A DNA stretch of 64,000 bases from Undaria pinnatifida (taxonomy: Eukaryota; Sar; Phaeophyceae; Laminariales; Alariaceae), in the NCBI GenBank assembly GCA_012845835.1, contig JABAKD010000016.1, forward strand, positions 4,825,919-4,889,918, written 5' to 3'. Below the pieces are notes generated by a model. The model ran no database searches. It saw only the letters and a list, made by a program, of their open reading frames with translations, and had not been told where the DNA came from. Of this stretch, positions 25,311 to 55,575 are shown in pieces. The first letter of the stretch is position 1, and each line of letters starts with the position of its first letter. The position numbers were made by a program, and so were the translations under genes.

Positions 25311-25772
25311 CGGTAAGTAAGGCGGTCTGGGTAGTAATAAGGCGGTATCGCTACCGCCTTAAGTAACAAGGCGGTCACAATCGCTTGGCGCGACTGGGGG
25401 AACTGAGGAACATTGCTCTCATTGACCTAGAGATAGGGTATATACAAGGCGGCTTCCCCCAACAAGGCTGCCGTCATGTTTTGTTGTTGTTTTGGCACAT
25501 CCCCGGCTTAGTGGTGGACCAATGCTGCATATTGTTGTATACTGTTGTATACTGTAGTATACTGTAGTATACTGTAGACCAAACAATACGCGGCGTACGG
25601 CAGGGGCGGGTCATTGTTGGGACCTTCTCTTTTTTGTTCGAGGTGGCTCACTCGCGCGATCCTGCCGGCGACGCCATGTGTAACAAGAGAGAGGGTCTGT
25701 TACGGACACAGGCCACCCTTTCTTTGCAGGTTTCTCTCTGCTAACGATATAGGCAGGTTCCACGTTGGTCAC

Positions 25773-26453
25773 TGTTATAAGGTTTCGAGTGGGTAGGCTA
25801 TTGGTTAATCTCTTGCAAGTGGTCAAACGGACTAATACCCCACTAATACCTTAACAACTGGCGTCGTCGACAGACCACGGGTTTTTTGGGTCGTGGGTTC
25901 AAATCCCACATCCACCATGATACATTTTTTCAGACTTTCCCCATGTCGAACATGAAAAATGCTCTCCCCGGTATACCCAAGAAATGAAACGGCTTGGATA
26001 ATTGACAGGTCCGCCCGCATATATATTATCCGGCCGACCTGCTATCCCGCCGTTTCAGGGGGGGAGAGTGTTATGAGGCTTAGTTTGGGTAAGCCATAGG
26101 TTAACATTTTGCAAGTGGTCAAACGGACTAATACCCCACTAATACCTTAACAAATGGCGTCGTCGACAGACCATGGGTTTTTTGGGTCGTGGGTTCGATC
26201 CCCGCCATCCACAATAATAATAAACTTTTCAGATTTTCCCCACCCATGTCGAACTTGAAAAATACTCTCCCCGGTATGCCCAGGAAATGAAACGGCTTGG
26301 ATACTGACAGGTCCGCCTGCATATCCGGCCGACCTGCTATCCCGCCGTTTCAGGGGGGGAGAGTGTTATAAGGCTTCGAGTGGATAGGCTAATAGTTAAC
26401 CTTTTGCAAGTGATCAAACGGACCAGTCTAATACCCCACTAATTACCTTAACA
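25773..26453 (+). mobile_element. TRIM-like retroelement, tandem: three LTRs, two bodies
   Basis: Terminal repeats at 25773-25856, 26069-26152 and 26364-26453, each starting TGTTAT and ending TTAACA, alternate with two similar bodies of about 212 bp. Each body starts with TGGCGTCGTCGACAGACCA two or three bases after the LTR and holds a GTGGGTTC...B-box segment. Each ends CGTTTCAGGGGGGGAGAG, an excellent polypurine tract, against the next LTR. TCAC flanks the whole locus at both ends (25769-25772 and 26454-26457), a 4-bp target duplication. This is the clearest copy. Confidence 0.82.
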
Positions 26454-26587
26454 TCACACTGGTACTACTACTACTGTAACATAACAAGCTCTTTAAGACT
26501 TGTCTTCTAGTTCCACACACACGCGACGGACGAACTGAACAGCGTTCAATTCCGCGAGGCAAAAGCATCATCCCCCTTTTTTTTCCA

Positions 26588-26705
26588 CTATTATACGCAC
26601 ATACATGCCTTCAAAGGCATGTGAAACCCTTTCATGCCCAGCCGTATCCCGTATCTTACTTCCTTGTTATATATAGGCTCCCAGGGTCCCAGAGGAATAC
26701 CATAA
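26588..26705 (-). repeat. Dispersed repeat 'GGGTTTCACATGCC', second full copy
   Basis: The minus strand reads GGGAGCCTATATATAACAAGG, GGGATACGGCTGGGCATGAA and AGGGTTTCACATGCCTTTG, matching 3400-3505. Confidence 0.6.
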
Positions 26706-27057
26706 CACCCCCCCCCCCCCGTTCCTTTGCGCTTTGCGGTCTTGGACTTTCGTGCTCCCCTCCCTGCGGCTTGAATTTTTGCGATATGGTGAATCCGCAG
26801 TGGAATGGTTGGCTGCGGTGCGCCAATCAAAATCGCCATATATTTTCGTCAGTGAGATGCAGAGCCACTCGCTCGGGCGAATGCTCGAGTCCGACCACAA
26901 CAGTGAACTAGGGGATGCCCCTCCCTAGCGTAACCTTGTTATGTATAGTCATTAGAATGGTCATTAGTATAATAGTCATTCAGGCCATCCTCGCACCTCG
27001 GCCGCCCAACACCAGGACAAGACAGACAATAGGAGCAAGAAGGTCCCCTATCCCTTA

Positions 27058-27466
27058 TGTTAAGGAACTAGTAGTAGTTGGGTATTAGTCCGTTTGACCA
27101 CTTGCAAAATGTTAACCGCAATTTTAGATTACCCAAACGAAGCCTTAACACCCTTCCCCCCCTGAAACGGCGGGATAGTTCAGGTCGGCCGGATATACGG
27201 GCGGACCTGTCAATACTCAGGCGGTTTCATTTCCCGGGGATACCGGGGAGATTATTTTTCAAGTTCGACATGGGTATAAAGGGGAAAGTCTGAAAAGGTT
27301 TATTATTATTGTGGATGGTGGGATTCGAACCCACGACCCCCAAAAACCCATAGTTTGTCGACGACGCCATCCGTTAAGGTATTATTAATAGTGGGGTATT
27401 AGTCTGTTTGACCACTTGCAAAAGGTTAACCACAACTATTGCTTACCCAAACTAGGCCTTATTGCA
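27058..27466 (-). mobile_element. TRIM-like retroelement, copy D
   Basis: Minus orientation, terminal repeats at 27058-27150 and 27372-27466. The body holds CGGCGGGATAG, ATACGGGCGGACCTGTCAAT and GTGGGATTCGAACCCACGAC, as in copies A-C. There is a short ATTATTA expansion in one terminal repeat. Confidence 0.75.
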
Positions 27467-27504
27467 CCTACTAGATGGTACCGCCTCAATATATGGCTAC
27501 AGCA

Positions 27505-27960
27505 GGGCCCCCTCTATAGTACCGGTTGCCTGATATAATAATGTCTGTAAAATCTTTGGGCATACAGACGGAAACAATCGACCAGCAGTGGCGGTAAGCG
27601 GAATATAGCGCCGGTTGCCGCTATGACGCGTGCTACGACAGAGGTGCACCACTTTCCCCCCCGAGGTTTCCTCAATTTTTTTGGAGCTTAAGACCTCTCC
27701 CAAAAACGGATCTGGAGAAAATCGAAACCCTGCAACCGCATGAAAAAAATTTGCCGAGGTGCACGACGAAAATCGTGCAACAAACAAAATGGCCTATTAT
27801 CTTTTTTTTTTCCAAGAATTTTGGATTAAGGAACCACGTCATTCAAAGAACAAAATCGCCAAAAAAGGTATGCCTCTCTCTATCGTAGCACGCGTCCTAT
27901 GGTGCCGGTATTTCCCTCTATAGTGCACATATCAGCACTATAAAGGGACCACTCCTACGT
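27505..27960. mobile_element. CTCTATAGTGC hairpin repeat, two further copies
   Basis: CCCCCTCTATAGTACCGGTTGCC lies at 27508. CCCTCTATAGTGC...GCACTATAAAGGG forms a near-perfect hairpin at 27914-27948. Confidence 0.55.
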
Positions 27961-28089
27961 CTACTGTACATTCCGTACGTAAAACTCTTCAAGCGGTCCT
28001 GTCGCCTCTAGGCAGGGTCACAAACGAGATAATACGTTTTGTCCTTGAGGTGACCCCTCGAGCGTAATAAGCGCCCAGATTTTGGAGTT

Positions 28090-28215
28090 GTCTCTTAAAT
28101 AGGAGAGTAGGAACGGTGCCGTCTCGAAAGGAGTGCGTGATGGTCAATGGTCTAATGACTAAGGCAAGCAAGAAATGGGTACGCCTCCCCCCCCCCCCCC
28201 CCCCCCCCCTCCCCC
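28090..28215 (-). repeat. Poly-G-headed dispersed repeat, copy 2
   Basis: Minus strand: a G-tract of 20 or more, then CGTACCCATTTCTTGCTTGCC, CATTGACCATCACGCACTCC and TTTCGAGACGGCACCGTTCC, as at 12868-13000. Confidence 0.7.
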
Positions 28216-31200
28216 GAGGGTTCTTCGTTGCCAACCACCGGGGGTGTGGTCGCGCCACATCAACAACCCACGTCGGCGTCGTGTATCATCGCGCACCCTT
28301 AAACCCTGACCAAACAAAAGAGAGATCATCACATCTACCTGCTGCTGCGGAACCGACCGCTCTTCTTCACTCCCTCTTTTTTTTCTTTGGGCGTGACGTC
28401 GGCGGATGGGATCTGAATTTTTCCCAGGTATCAAGGAGAACGCCTGTCTATACTATTTCTTTTTTGAAACGGGACGTCGGTTTCTAAAGTTTTGTTTCTT
28501 TCAACCCTTTTCTCTCGAACTGCATCCATCTTTTTTCCGGGGACAAAAGAAAAACGCGTGCTAAGACAAAGGCAGCAATTTTTTGGGTCATTTTTTTTTA
28601 TTCTGGCTGAACGCGACAGGGGCTTTCCTCTTCACCCATAATATTGTCGGAAAAAAAAGTCATTTCTTTTGTTTGTAATGTGGATACCAGGTCCTATCCC
28701 CTGTAGATCGTACCGCCTTGTTACCACTAGGATCCTTCAAGGCCATCCTGGCTCCTCGAGGGCACTTTGAGGTGTTCCCCCATATCGCTGATCCTCGAGC
28801 GTGCGGTTTTACGCACGCACATAGAAGCCCACTTCGCGGGGTGTGTCTCCAATGAACACCCCTCCATCTTAAGGAAGAGGTCAACCTGCTACGCCCGGGA
28901 CTACCTGCCCACAGGGGAGAAGAAGTATTTTTTTCTTTTTTTTTGCTCAACATGGTTGTTTGTTATTACCTATGCCGAGGGGTATACAATATATGTTCGT
29001 CGGAATTGCACTTCAGAGAGTTTATTTACTCAAAAACATTTTTTTTTTTTTTTTGGGGGGGGGGGTGCTCAGCAGGACGCGCGTGCTACGCGAGATAGAG
29101 GTACTACACATGTACAGCGTTTTATTCTTCAAGGTTCCTCGCGTTAGGCGAGGTTAAGACACCATATGCTCACGATGTGCGTGTCCTTCTTAACCTAAGA
29201 CTGGTTTTAGAGAAACAAACAAATAACCGCTTCGTACAACCAGATGAGGAATCCCATGGTCTCTACGAGGTATGATACAGCGAGAATCACGCTCAAGAAA
29301 ATCCAATTTCCCGACGGATTTTGTTGGGTCGTACTTCGTATGAAAGTGAGTCCCGTCAATTTAAGCAAAAAATCGTTTCAGACGAAATGTAGTGATACTT
29401 GTATGCCTTCTATATGTTATCGTATATAGCACGTGCCTGAAGTCAAATTTAGAGAAGATCTCTCCGCAAAGCAGCCACACCCTTTTTAAAAGGAAAAAAT
29501 AAAATCAAATGTTGCATCGTTACCGCACATACACATATACAGTAGTGGAGCACGTTTCAAAACTACTTGAAAATAGAACATGGGATTTTTTGTGGCAGTA
29601 GCGAGAGGAGTTTTTAAGAATCACTCCTTGTGTAAAGACACGTGTTCATGAACCATAACGCCGAATTCTCTCTATGAACAACAAACAACATGTTATTCTT
29701 ATCGGTTCCCGATTCCTAAGGAACAATATTTCTCTTTTTAACAACACTACTCAGTGTAGACACGTGTGTTTTGCAGTCAACACGAGGAAAAAGGCAGGAA
29801 AGAAACGTGTTCTACCTGCGATAACAGATAGGCATAGCAACTTTTTCGGCTTTTTTACTTTTTTTTTGTTCTGAACAACAGGGGGGAGGGAGCTCCTGAA
29901 ACCCTTTTTAGAGCCTTAAAGCCCCTCCCTATACTAATTCTAAGTAATTTTGTCCCAAGACCGGGTTTCCTACGTAGGGCTTTGTCCTGGTAGCTCTAGC
30001 GAGGATAAGGATTCCTGGCTGCGACAGCACAGCCAGGAGCCTGATGAAATTGATCCAACAAGGATTTGGTCGCGGCTTCGAACCGACCATCGCCCCCCCC
30101 TCGGCTGGTGAGGTGGTGAGGGGCCCCCGCCGGAGGCGCCCCCGGAGGGCCCCGCTGGAGGTGCCCTGCCTTTTACGCGATTAGGCTTCACTAGAGCTAA
30201 AACAGTCGTTGATTTTGACTCGAATCTCAAACGCAATATCCGGGTCACCAAGCGTGGTAGATTGCCTCTGGAACAAGTCGAAAATGCAAGCAAAATATGA
30301 GGCGATATACAGGCGTGTACGGAGTAGTAATGTTGCACACCGCAGGTCAGTCCCCGTATTCCTGCGGCCTCGATGAAGACACTTGACTTGCACACACAGC
30401 AAAAACGTCGACACCAGGATGTTACACTCAACATTCAAGTGTGTGACGCCGAATCGCTCCAAAACGCGACCACGGCATGTACTGCTCCGAGTACGAGTAT
30501 GTATGTATTATTTATTCATTATTCAGCACAAAACCCTCCCTTGGCCGGAAATATACAAGCTGGGTGCTGGACTGTATTGGCACCAAGGGCCAACAAAGGG
30601 CACTCCCATGGCCCATGGCCCAATCTCCCTTCCTCCCCCTCTCTCTGCCGTGCTCTCCCTTCTCTACCCGCACGTTTGGATGGGTTTTCACTGTATTCTG
30701 AGCCAGTTTAGTGGGACGTACGTGAATGGCCAATTATTATATCATCCTGGAATCTTGGCGCCTCTCTCAGCCAGGAGAGATGTACTGCCAAGAGCGATGC
30801 GCACTGCCGGTAGATACTGGCCCAGAACAGAGCCCTAGGGTTTCCAGCTGTATCGGCGTTGATCCAAAATCGAAATCGTCGGAACATCCTTCTAGTTTTT
30901 CTCCTATCTTGACATTTTTGGTATACCTCCTATATATTGTTAATAGGCCGTGGGATGCACCTTCGGTGTACTGCTGTAACAATCAGTGCGTCGGAGAGAG
31001 ATTCGGACCTACTCGACTGAGGCGCCTCAGAACAAAACCAAAATGAGTCGTGTACATATCCGTCCGTGTGGCATGCGTCGGAGACAAAGACACATAAGAC
31101 AGAACAGACAAGCAAGACGAGAAGAAGGAAACGGAACGAGAAAATGACGCGCAAAACATCCCGAAAAAAAACCTCCCTCGGACGAGAAAAAAAACCCGGT

Positions 31201-31840
31201 CGGGTTGGTTTTGATTCGTGTTTAAAAATTATTCTAAACAACCGTCAGCTGCTGCTGCTGCTGCGAGTTTGACAAATTTAGAGGGTTGACACCCATCTCT
31301 GCAAGCTGCTCGTAATACAACCCATCGGTCGCCCGTTTTTAGTCGTGAGTCGCCACGAATGAGTCAAAACCTCATCAATCAGTAGTAACAACAACAACGA
31401 ACGGGTACCATAAGCCCGCAACGAACAACTTCGTTTTTTTTTTTTTTGCTTTTTTGTATTACGCGCTGACATCGAGACACACCGATATCGACATCGACAC
31501 CACAAGGGCGAGAACCAGAAAAAAAAAAGAGTCCAGAGAGAGAGAGAGATAATGTGAAACCAAACGAAACGCACGAAAAACGAACCGAAACCATTTCCAC
31601 CGCATCATCACCATAGATCGGGGTAAAAATAAACACAACTCTGGCTCCGCAATGCTGAAAGATGCGGGGAGGCCGGACGTGAGGGGTCGGCGGGGGGCGC
31701 GGGGAGACTACCTTGCTGCGCCAACCTATTGCAGTGAGGGTATTGCACGAAGCCTACCCACACGGTGCTTACGCGACGCGAGCCGCATGTGCATGCCCAG
31801 CGACAGCGAAGCTGCATGCCAGGAGATAACCGCACTTTAG
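28216..31840. other. Intergenic DNA between the two genes, no gene recognised
   Basis: Contains a 'GGAAACCCG' family copy at 29900-29975, a short CTG repeat at 31249-31263 and a segment at 28680-28735 shared with 14245-14290 (GTGGATACCAGGTCC...GTACCGCCT). Open frames (for example 28767-29147) are within the length expected by chance and match no family I recognise. Confidence 0.45.
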
Positions 31841-31854
31841 TCATCCAACTGCTG

Positions 31855-32070
31855 ACCCAACAAGCACAATGCTTCACGTCTCCCACGCGCTGAACAAGTG
31901 CTTCAGTCATCCAACTGCTGACCCAACAAGCACTATGCTTCACGTCTACCACGCGCTGACCAAGTGCTTTTGTCAACCAACTGCTGACGCAAGAAGCACT
32001 ATGCTTTATGCCTACCAAGCGCTGACCCAAGAAGTACTATGCTTTACGTCTACCAAGTGCTCACCAAGTG
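31855..32070. repeat. 62-bp tandem repeat, about 3.5 units
   Basis: Units read CATCCAACTGCTGACCCAAC, AAGCACTATGCTTCACGTCT and ACCACGCGCTGACCAAGTGC. GCGACGCGAGCCGCA occurs on both sides (about 31773 and 32115), so the array probably arose between direct repeats. Confidence 0.85.
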
Positions 32071-32399
32071 CATGCATGCATTGCACGAACTCTGCTCACA
32101 CCGCGAGTACGGTGCGACGCGAGCCGCACGGGCGCGCACAGATGTCTTAAGCCAAGCTACACGCCAGGAAAAACCCAACCACACAGCTCGCGACTGTCGT
32201 TCCCATGCCATCTAGCCGCCACCCCCCCACCCAAATACAGGTAACACCAGCCCCCATCCTTGGCCTCTAATAGAGCCCCCCCGGGTCCGCTCATCACCCA
32301 AGAACCATCAGCGCGCGCGCTCATATAGAGCGATCGGGGGGAAGGAGGGCAAAACACTCCCAAGCACGATCGCCGCGCACCCTCTCTCTGCACCGCGCT

Positions 32400-32525
32400 G
32401 CGCTCGCTCTGCGCTCGCGCTGCATCGCGCTACGCTCGCGCTGCATCGCGGTACGCTCGCGTTGCATCGCGGCACGCTCGCGCTGCATCGCGGTGCGCTC
32501 GCGCTGCATCGCGCTGCATCGCGTC
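32400..32525. repeat. CGCTCGCGCTGCATCGCGGTA minisatellite
   Basis: Five or six 20-22 bp units with high GC content. Confidence 0.9.
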
Positions 32526-32879
32526 ACTATGCATCGCGTCATAATGCTCGCCCTGCATCGAGCCACCCCTGATTCTGCATGGCGAAACCCTCTCTCTCTG
32601 CAACGCGCTACGCTGCCCTGCACCGCGTAATGCGCTAACCATAACAACTCCCCTGCTGTACTGTACGTTGAGGTAAATATACCCCCCTAAGCTATCATCA
32701 ATCATTTTTTTTAGCCAGAATAATAAAGATGACATATTACACGGCCAGCCTGCCATATGCCAGACTGACACAAACCCAAAAGAAAAGAAAAAAAACGAAA
32801 AAACACGAAAGCGAACCACGTGGAAAAGAAAGCCAATGAACAAATTCAGCGGCTCCGGCCTACACGCCGTTGCCACCGC

Positions 32880-33905
32880 CCCCTTCGCTCCCCCCCCCCC
32901 CCCCCCCCGCCCCCGCCCTGCTCTACTCCTCCACTTCCGTCAGCGACTCCCCACCCCCTCGTCCGTCCCCCAACCCCCCGTTAGACGCATATATGCATGT
33001 TTTCGTCCCCAAAACATACCAGTCACAGTACAGGTGAAGTGACACGATACACAACCCACCCCTCTGAAGATCTCACGAAAATAATCAGCATTGTCTACCT
33101 ACCTACCTACCGACCTACCTATCGTTCCATCCACCAATCCCTCCACCCACCCACCCCACCCCCTCCCTCCCCTCATACCCACGCACCCCATCATCCTCAC
33201 CCACCCAACCCAACTCGATCCGGCCCGACCTGCGACGGGATCCGACCCGCGACCAGATCGGACCCTGCGATCCAACCAACGACTCGACCCGCGACCCCAC
33301 CTAGCTCCACTCAAAAACCGACTAAGCCGTACAAGCAAAAGCCAATTTTCGCGTGACACAAACTTTAGTACGCACGGCGGACAGTCTCCGTCATCCCATA
33401 ACCCAACCCCAACCCCCTCAAAGGGAAGACGGCCCACTAGCTACTAACAAGGGTCAAGCCAACTGAATCCAAAAACCGAATCCCGAAACAGGGTCAACAG
33501 AGAGCCCAGCCCGCCCGTCCGCCCGCCCGTCTGCCCGTCCGCACGCCCGCCCGCCCGTCCGCCCGTCCGCTCGCCCGCAAGGTAGAACCGTCTGTGAAGC
33601 ACAGCCGCGAATCAAAGTCGGGGAAAAAAAAAAAAAAAAAAAAAAACGGACTACCTAGCAACAGCAGAATCGCAATTCGGAGGTCGTCGCAAAAACAGAA
33701 TCGCAATTCAGAGTCGTCGTCGCTAAAAACAGAATCGCAACGAAAACAAAAGAAACGAGTCGCAAAAACACATGTCTCTCGCAAAACGGAAGGAATCGCA
33801 GGAAAAACCGTGCCGCTGAACAGAAATATCGAAACACAGAATCGCAAAACCTAACCGAGTCTCGCAAAAAACAGAACCTCGCAAACCGGAAAGCCATCTC
33901 AGCTA
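32880..33905. repeat. Low-complexity block beyond the MAPK 3' end
   Basis: Poly-C at 32891-32908, CTACCTAC repeats around 33090-33120, GACCCGCGACC motifs at 33210-33300, CCGCCCGTCCG repeats at 33510-33580, a 22-base A-run near 33625 and AAAACAGAATCGCAA repeats at 33665-33905. No coding sequence was found. Confidence 0.7.
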
Positions 33906-34338
33906 AATGCGCAAACCAGAGTGTGCCCGTGCCAACAAACACGGCCGCGGCGACGCGCCTTGGGAAGCGCGATAAAAATCGAAGAAGGAATAATAACAGA
34001 AACAAGGCCAGGGTGGAGGGTGGGGGGGACGGGTGGAGGGGGGGACGGCAGCAGATAGCGCCATATACTTTTGTAGAAAACGGAATGGCCACCGTGCAAC
34101 CAAACCACATACTTCCACGAAGGTGGGAGGGGAGGTGAGGGGAGGGGAAGGGGGGGGGGGGAGAAAGAAGAAAGAGTTCGCCCGCCCGAGCCACAAAACA
34201 TGATCAACAAAAGGGGGTAGGGAGGGGGCGCCCTTAACAAAAGAAAGAAGAAGGCAAAAAGAAAAGGGTCCCCCCCGCCGCGGACAACAACCTTCAGAGG
34301 AGAAAAAGCTTCTATTTTCTTCCTCCCCCTCGCCCCCC

Positions 34339-53033
<18,695 letters not shown>

Positions 53034-53039
53034 CTGGCT

Positions 53040-53800
53040 TAATGTTGTCCCCTGTACGACCGACGGGCAGGCCGGCAGACGAATGGATCGACCGACCGCG
53101 CAATCGAGATGCGCAGCAGAGGGATATATTTTAGGGTTAGGGTTGCGTTGAGGGGCGGGGTTCCTGTTGGGTTGTCCCCTGCGCGAGCGAGACAGCGACC
53201 AATCCACAGACCGACCGACTGACAGACCGACCGACCGACTGCGAATACGCGGCAGAGGATTGTAGGGTTAGGGTTGGGTGGAGGGTTAGGGTCGGGGATA
53301 AGGTTGGGAATTCGGCTAGGGTTGGGTTAGGGTTGGGTTAGGGTTGGGTGCGCAACAGAAGATTAGGGACATGATTTTACCGACCGAGCAATCTACAGGC
53401 CGACAGACGGACAGATCGGACGACCACATATAAGCCGAAGAGGGATTACAGGGTTGGAGTTGGAATTGGGATACGTCGTTCCCTGTGCGACCGACAGACC
53501 AATTTAGGGACAAAGTTGATTTTACCGACCGACCAATCTACAAACCAACAGACAGACAGACCGACCGACCACGTATACTTAGCAGAGGAATATAGTCTAT
53601 ATAGGTAGGTTGGGGCTGGGGCTGGAATTTGGGATACGTCGTCCCCTGTGCGACCGACAGACAAATCCACAGACCGACAGACAGACGGATCGACGGACCG
53701 CATATACTTAGCAGCGTTGTAAGCTTAGGGTTGGGTTTAGGACTAAGAGACCGGATTGGGGCTAGGGTTGGCATGGGGGTTAGGTTGTCCCCTGAAGCAG
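53040..53800. repeat. GACCGACAGACC/TTAGGGTT tandem array
   Basis: Five units of about 120-170 bp. Each starts GTCCCCTGTGCGACCGACAG, carries ACCGACCGACC runs, then GCAGAGG and ends in TTAGGGTTGGG-type telomere-like motifs. It starts seven bases upstream of the PH-exon acceptor. Confidence 0.88.
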
Positions 53801-54277
53801 CTTGTACCTTGTATCATACCTCGTACACTGCTGTTTCACGTGGCGTAGCATACACCTCTTGTACAAAAATTGCCAAAATAACCTCAAAATAAATGGCTAA
53901 AATATATATACCTCGTACTTGTACAGGAAATGGGATTGTACCGGATATCGTACAAACAAAACATGTTGGTATCACTCAAAATCACAAATCAATAGTGAGA
54001 TAAAAAAAAGGCACATCACTATCATCATCACAAAAGGTTTCGGCACAAGTGTCGATCTCACAGATCAGGCCTCTTCTTACCCACGAAATCAGTCGTATTG
54101 AAAAGGAACTGGTATTCCAGTGTACTTCTCACTAGTGTAGACTGTTCCCAAAACGTGACTGGAGCAGATCTCTCATCATTCCGGCAATAGCTCTCAGCCA
54201 ACCAGTCAAAAAACAGCAATCACCCATCAACAATCAAAAACGTCCCCTGTCGGTTTAACCTACTGCCTCTACTACTG

Positions 54278-54350
54278 GAAACCCGTTTTGAGGGACAAAT
54301 TACTTGGAATTATTGTAGGGAGGGTTTTTCGGGCTCTGAAGGGGTCAACA
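54278..54350 (+). repeat. Dispersed repeat 'GGAAACCCGTTTTGGGGACAA', second plus copy
   Basis: GGAAACCCGTTTTGAGGGAC, AAATTACTTGGAATTATTGT and GGGCTCTGAAGGGGTC. Confidence 0.7.
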
Positions 54351-54489
54351 ATCCAATAGTAGAGCACGAAGCGGAGGCTACCTGGGCCGTAGCTCCACCA
54401 CCATCGTGTACGCGCAATGTGGTAAATCGCACTGCAAAGCCGCTCACGGAAAGACGACAGAGCAAAGCCACGTATGAGATAATGCTATA

Positions 54490-54650
54490 TATACACTGTA
54501 GTTGCAAGGTGAGTCGCCGACCTATATCCTTAATGAGGACACACAACCCGTAATGCGCGCGATCGGATTATCACACACAGCTTGCGACGACGAATTTCGA
54601 AAAAATCTCCGGTCTCACAGCTGGAGTGTATTTTCATTTTTATAATAATA
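54490..54650 (+). repeat. Dispersed repeat 'GAGTCGCCGACCTATAT', further copy
   Basis: CACTGTAGTTGCAAGGTGAG, TCGCCGACCTATATCC, GAGGACACACAACCCGTAAT and CAGCTGGAGTGTATTTTCAT. Confidence 0.75.
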
Positions 54651-55127
54651 TACAAACAGTAAGACAAGGGATCATAGCGCCCATAGGAGCACGGGCTCGA
54701 ACACATCCTCGGCTCCGCGCTCTACTACTTTGCAGCAGCAGTTACCACTCTGCGCGTATCGTACGAGCTTCTTGCGTTCAAGACGAGCCACGACATTTTT
54801 TTTTTTTTTTTACCCTGACCCAAAAGCCCATGCTACCAAGTGTGCGTCGCGGGTGCAAATAATCCAAATAACCTGCCACATAATTTGATTATAATACTTC
54901 CAAGTATCTGTAATATTTACTGCTAAAACCACCCACACGACCAAAACTGCGGACTGCAAACAATACCATTACAGTACGCCACTGCTGATACATGAATAGT
55001 ATACACCACCGTTACCAACACCAGCATCACTGCCAGTATTACTACCGTACTACTATTAATATTAGTAATACTACCAACACCGCGCTACTACCACAAAACT
55101 ATTGCTCTATTTACCGTCCACTATTGG

Positions 55128-55335
55128 CCGGGTACAGGGCACGCGAATACCCCATCAAGCCATCCAATACCCCTTACTACGCACAGCAGTACGCACATGA
55201 ACACAGAGTTGTAACATGTATCAGGGAGCAGGTACGATATGCGGTAACGACGGGTACAGGGCACAAGAACACTCAACAATAAAATCTCCCTATACCCCTC
55301 ACTACGTACAACAGTATGCACATGGACACGGAAGC
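55128..55335. repeat. Two-unit tandem repeat, ~125 bp
   Basis: GGGTACAGGGCACGCGAA and GGGTACAGGGCACAAGAA start the units. Both end CTACG(C/T)ACA(G/A)CAGTA then GCACATG. Confidence 0.75.
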
Positions 55336-55378
55336 ACCGCGTTATACCGCTGTTGTATGGACGAATACCGCACAAGAT

Positions 55379-55575
55379 GAGGTACGAATACCGCCCAGGA
55401 TAAGGTACGCATACCGCACAGGATAAGGTAAGCATACCGCCCAGGATAAGGTACGAACACCGCCCAGGATAAGGTAAGCATACCGCACAGGATAAGGTAC
55501 GAAAAACGCACAGGGTAAGGTACGCACACCGCACAGGATAAGGTACGAATACCGCACAGGATCACAGGATACCAG
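55379..55575. repeat. 23-bp minisatellite AAGGTACGAATACCGCCCAGGAT
   Basis: Eight or so units differing by single substitutions. Confidence 0.92.

Noticed and set aside
24800..25378. 192-residue minus-strand frame
   Set aside because: Half of it is the (AGTAGC)n repeat read as Ala/Thr. The rest matches no family I know.
28767..29147. Plus-strand frame with CYARDYLPTGEKKY
   Set aside because: Lacks an ATG start, ends in a homopolymer-rich stretch and shows no known motif.
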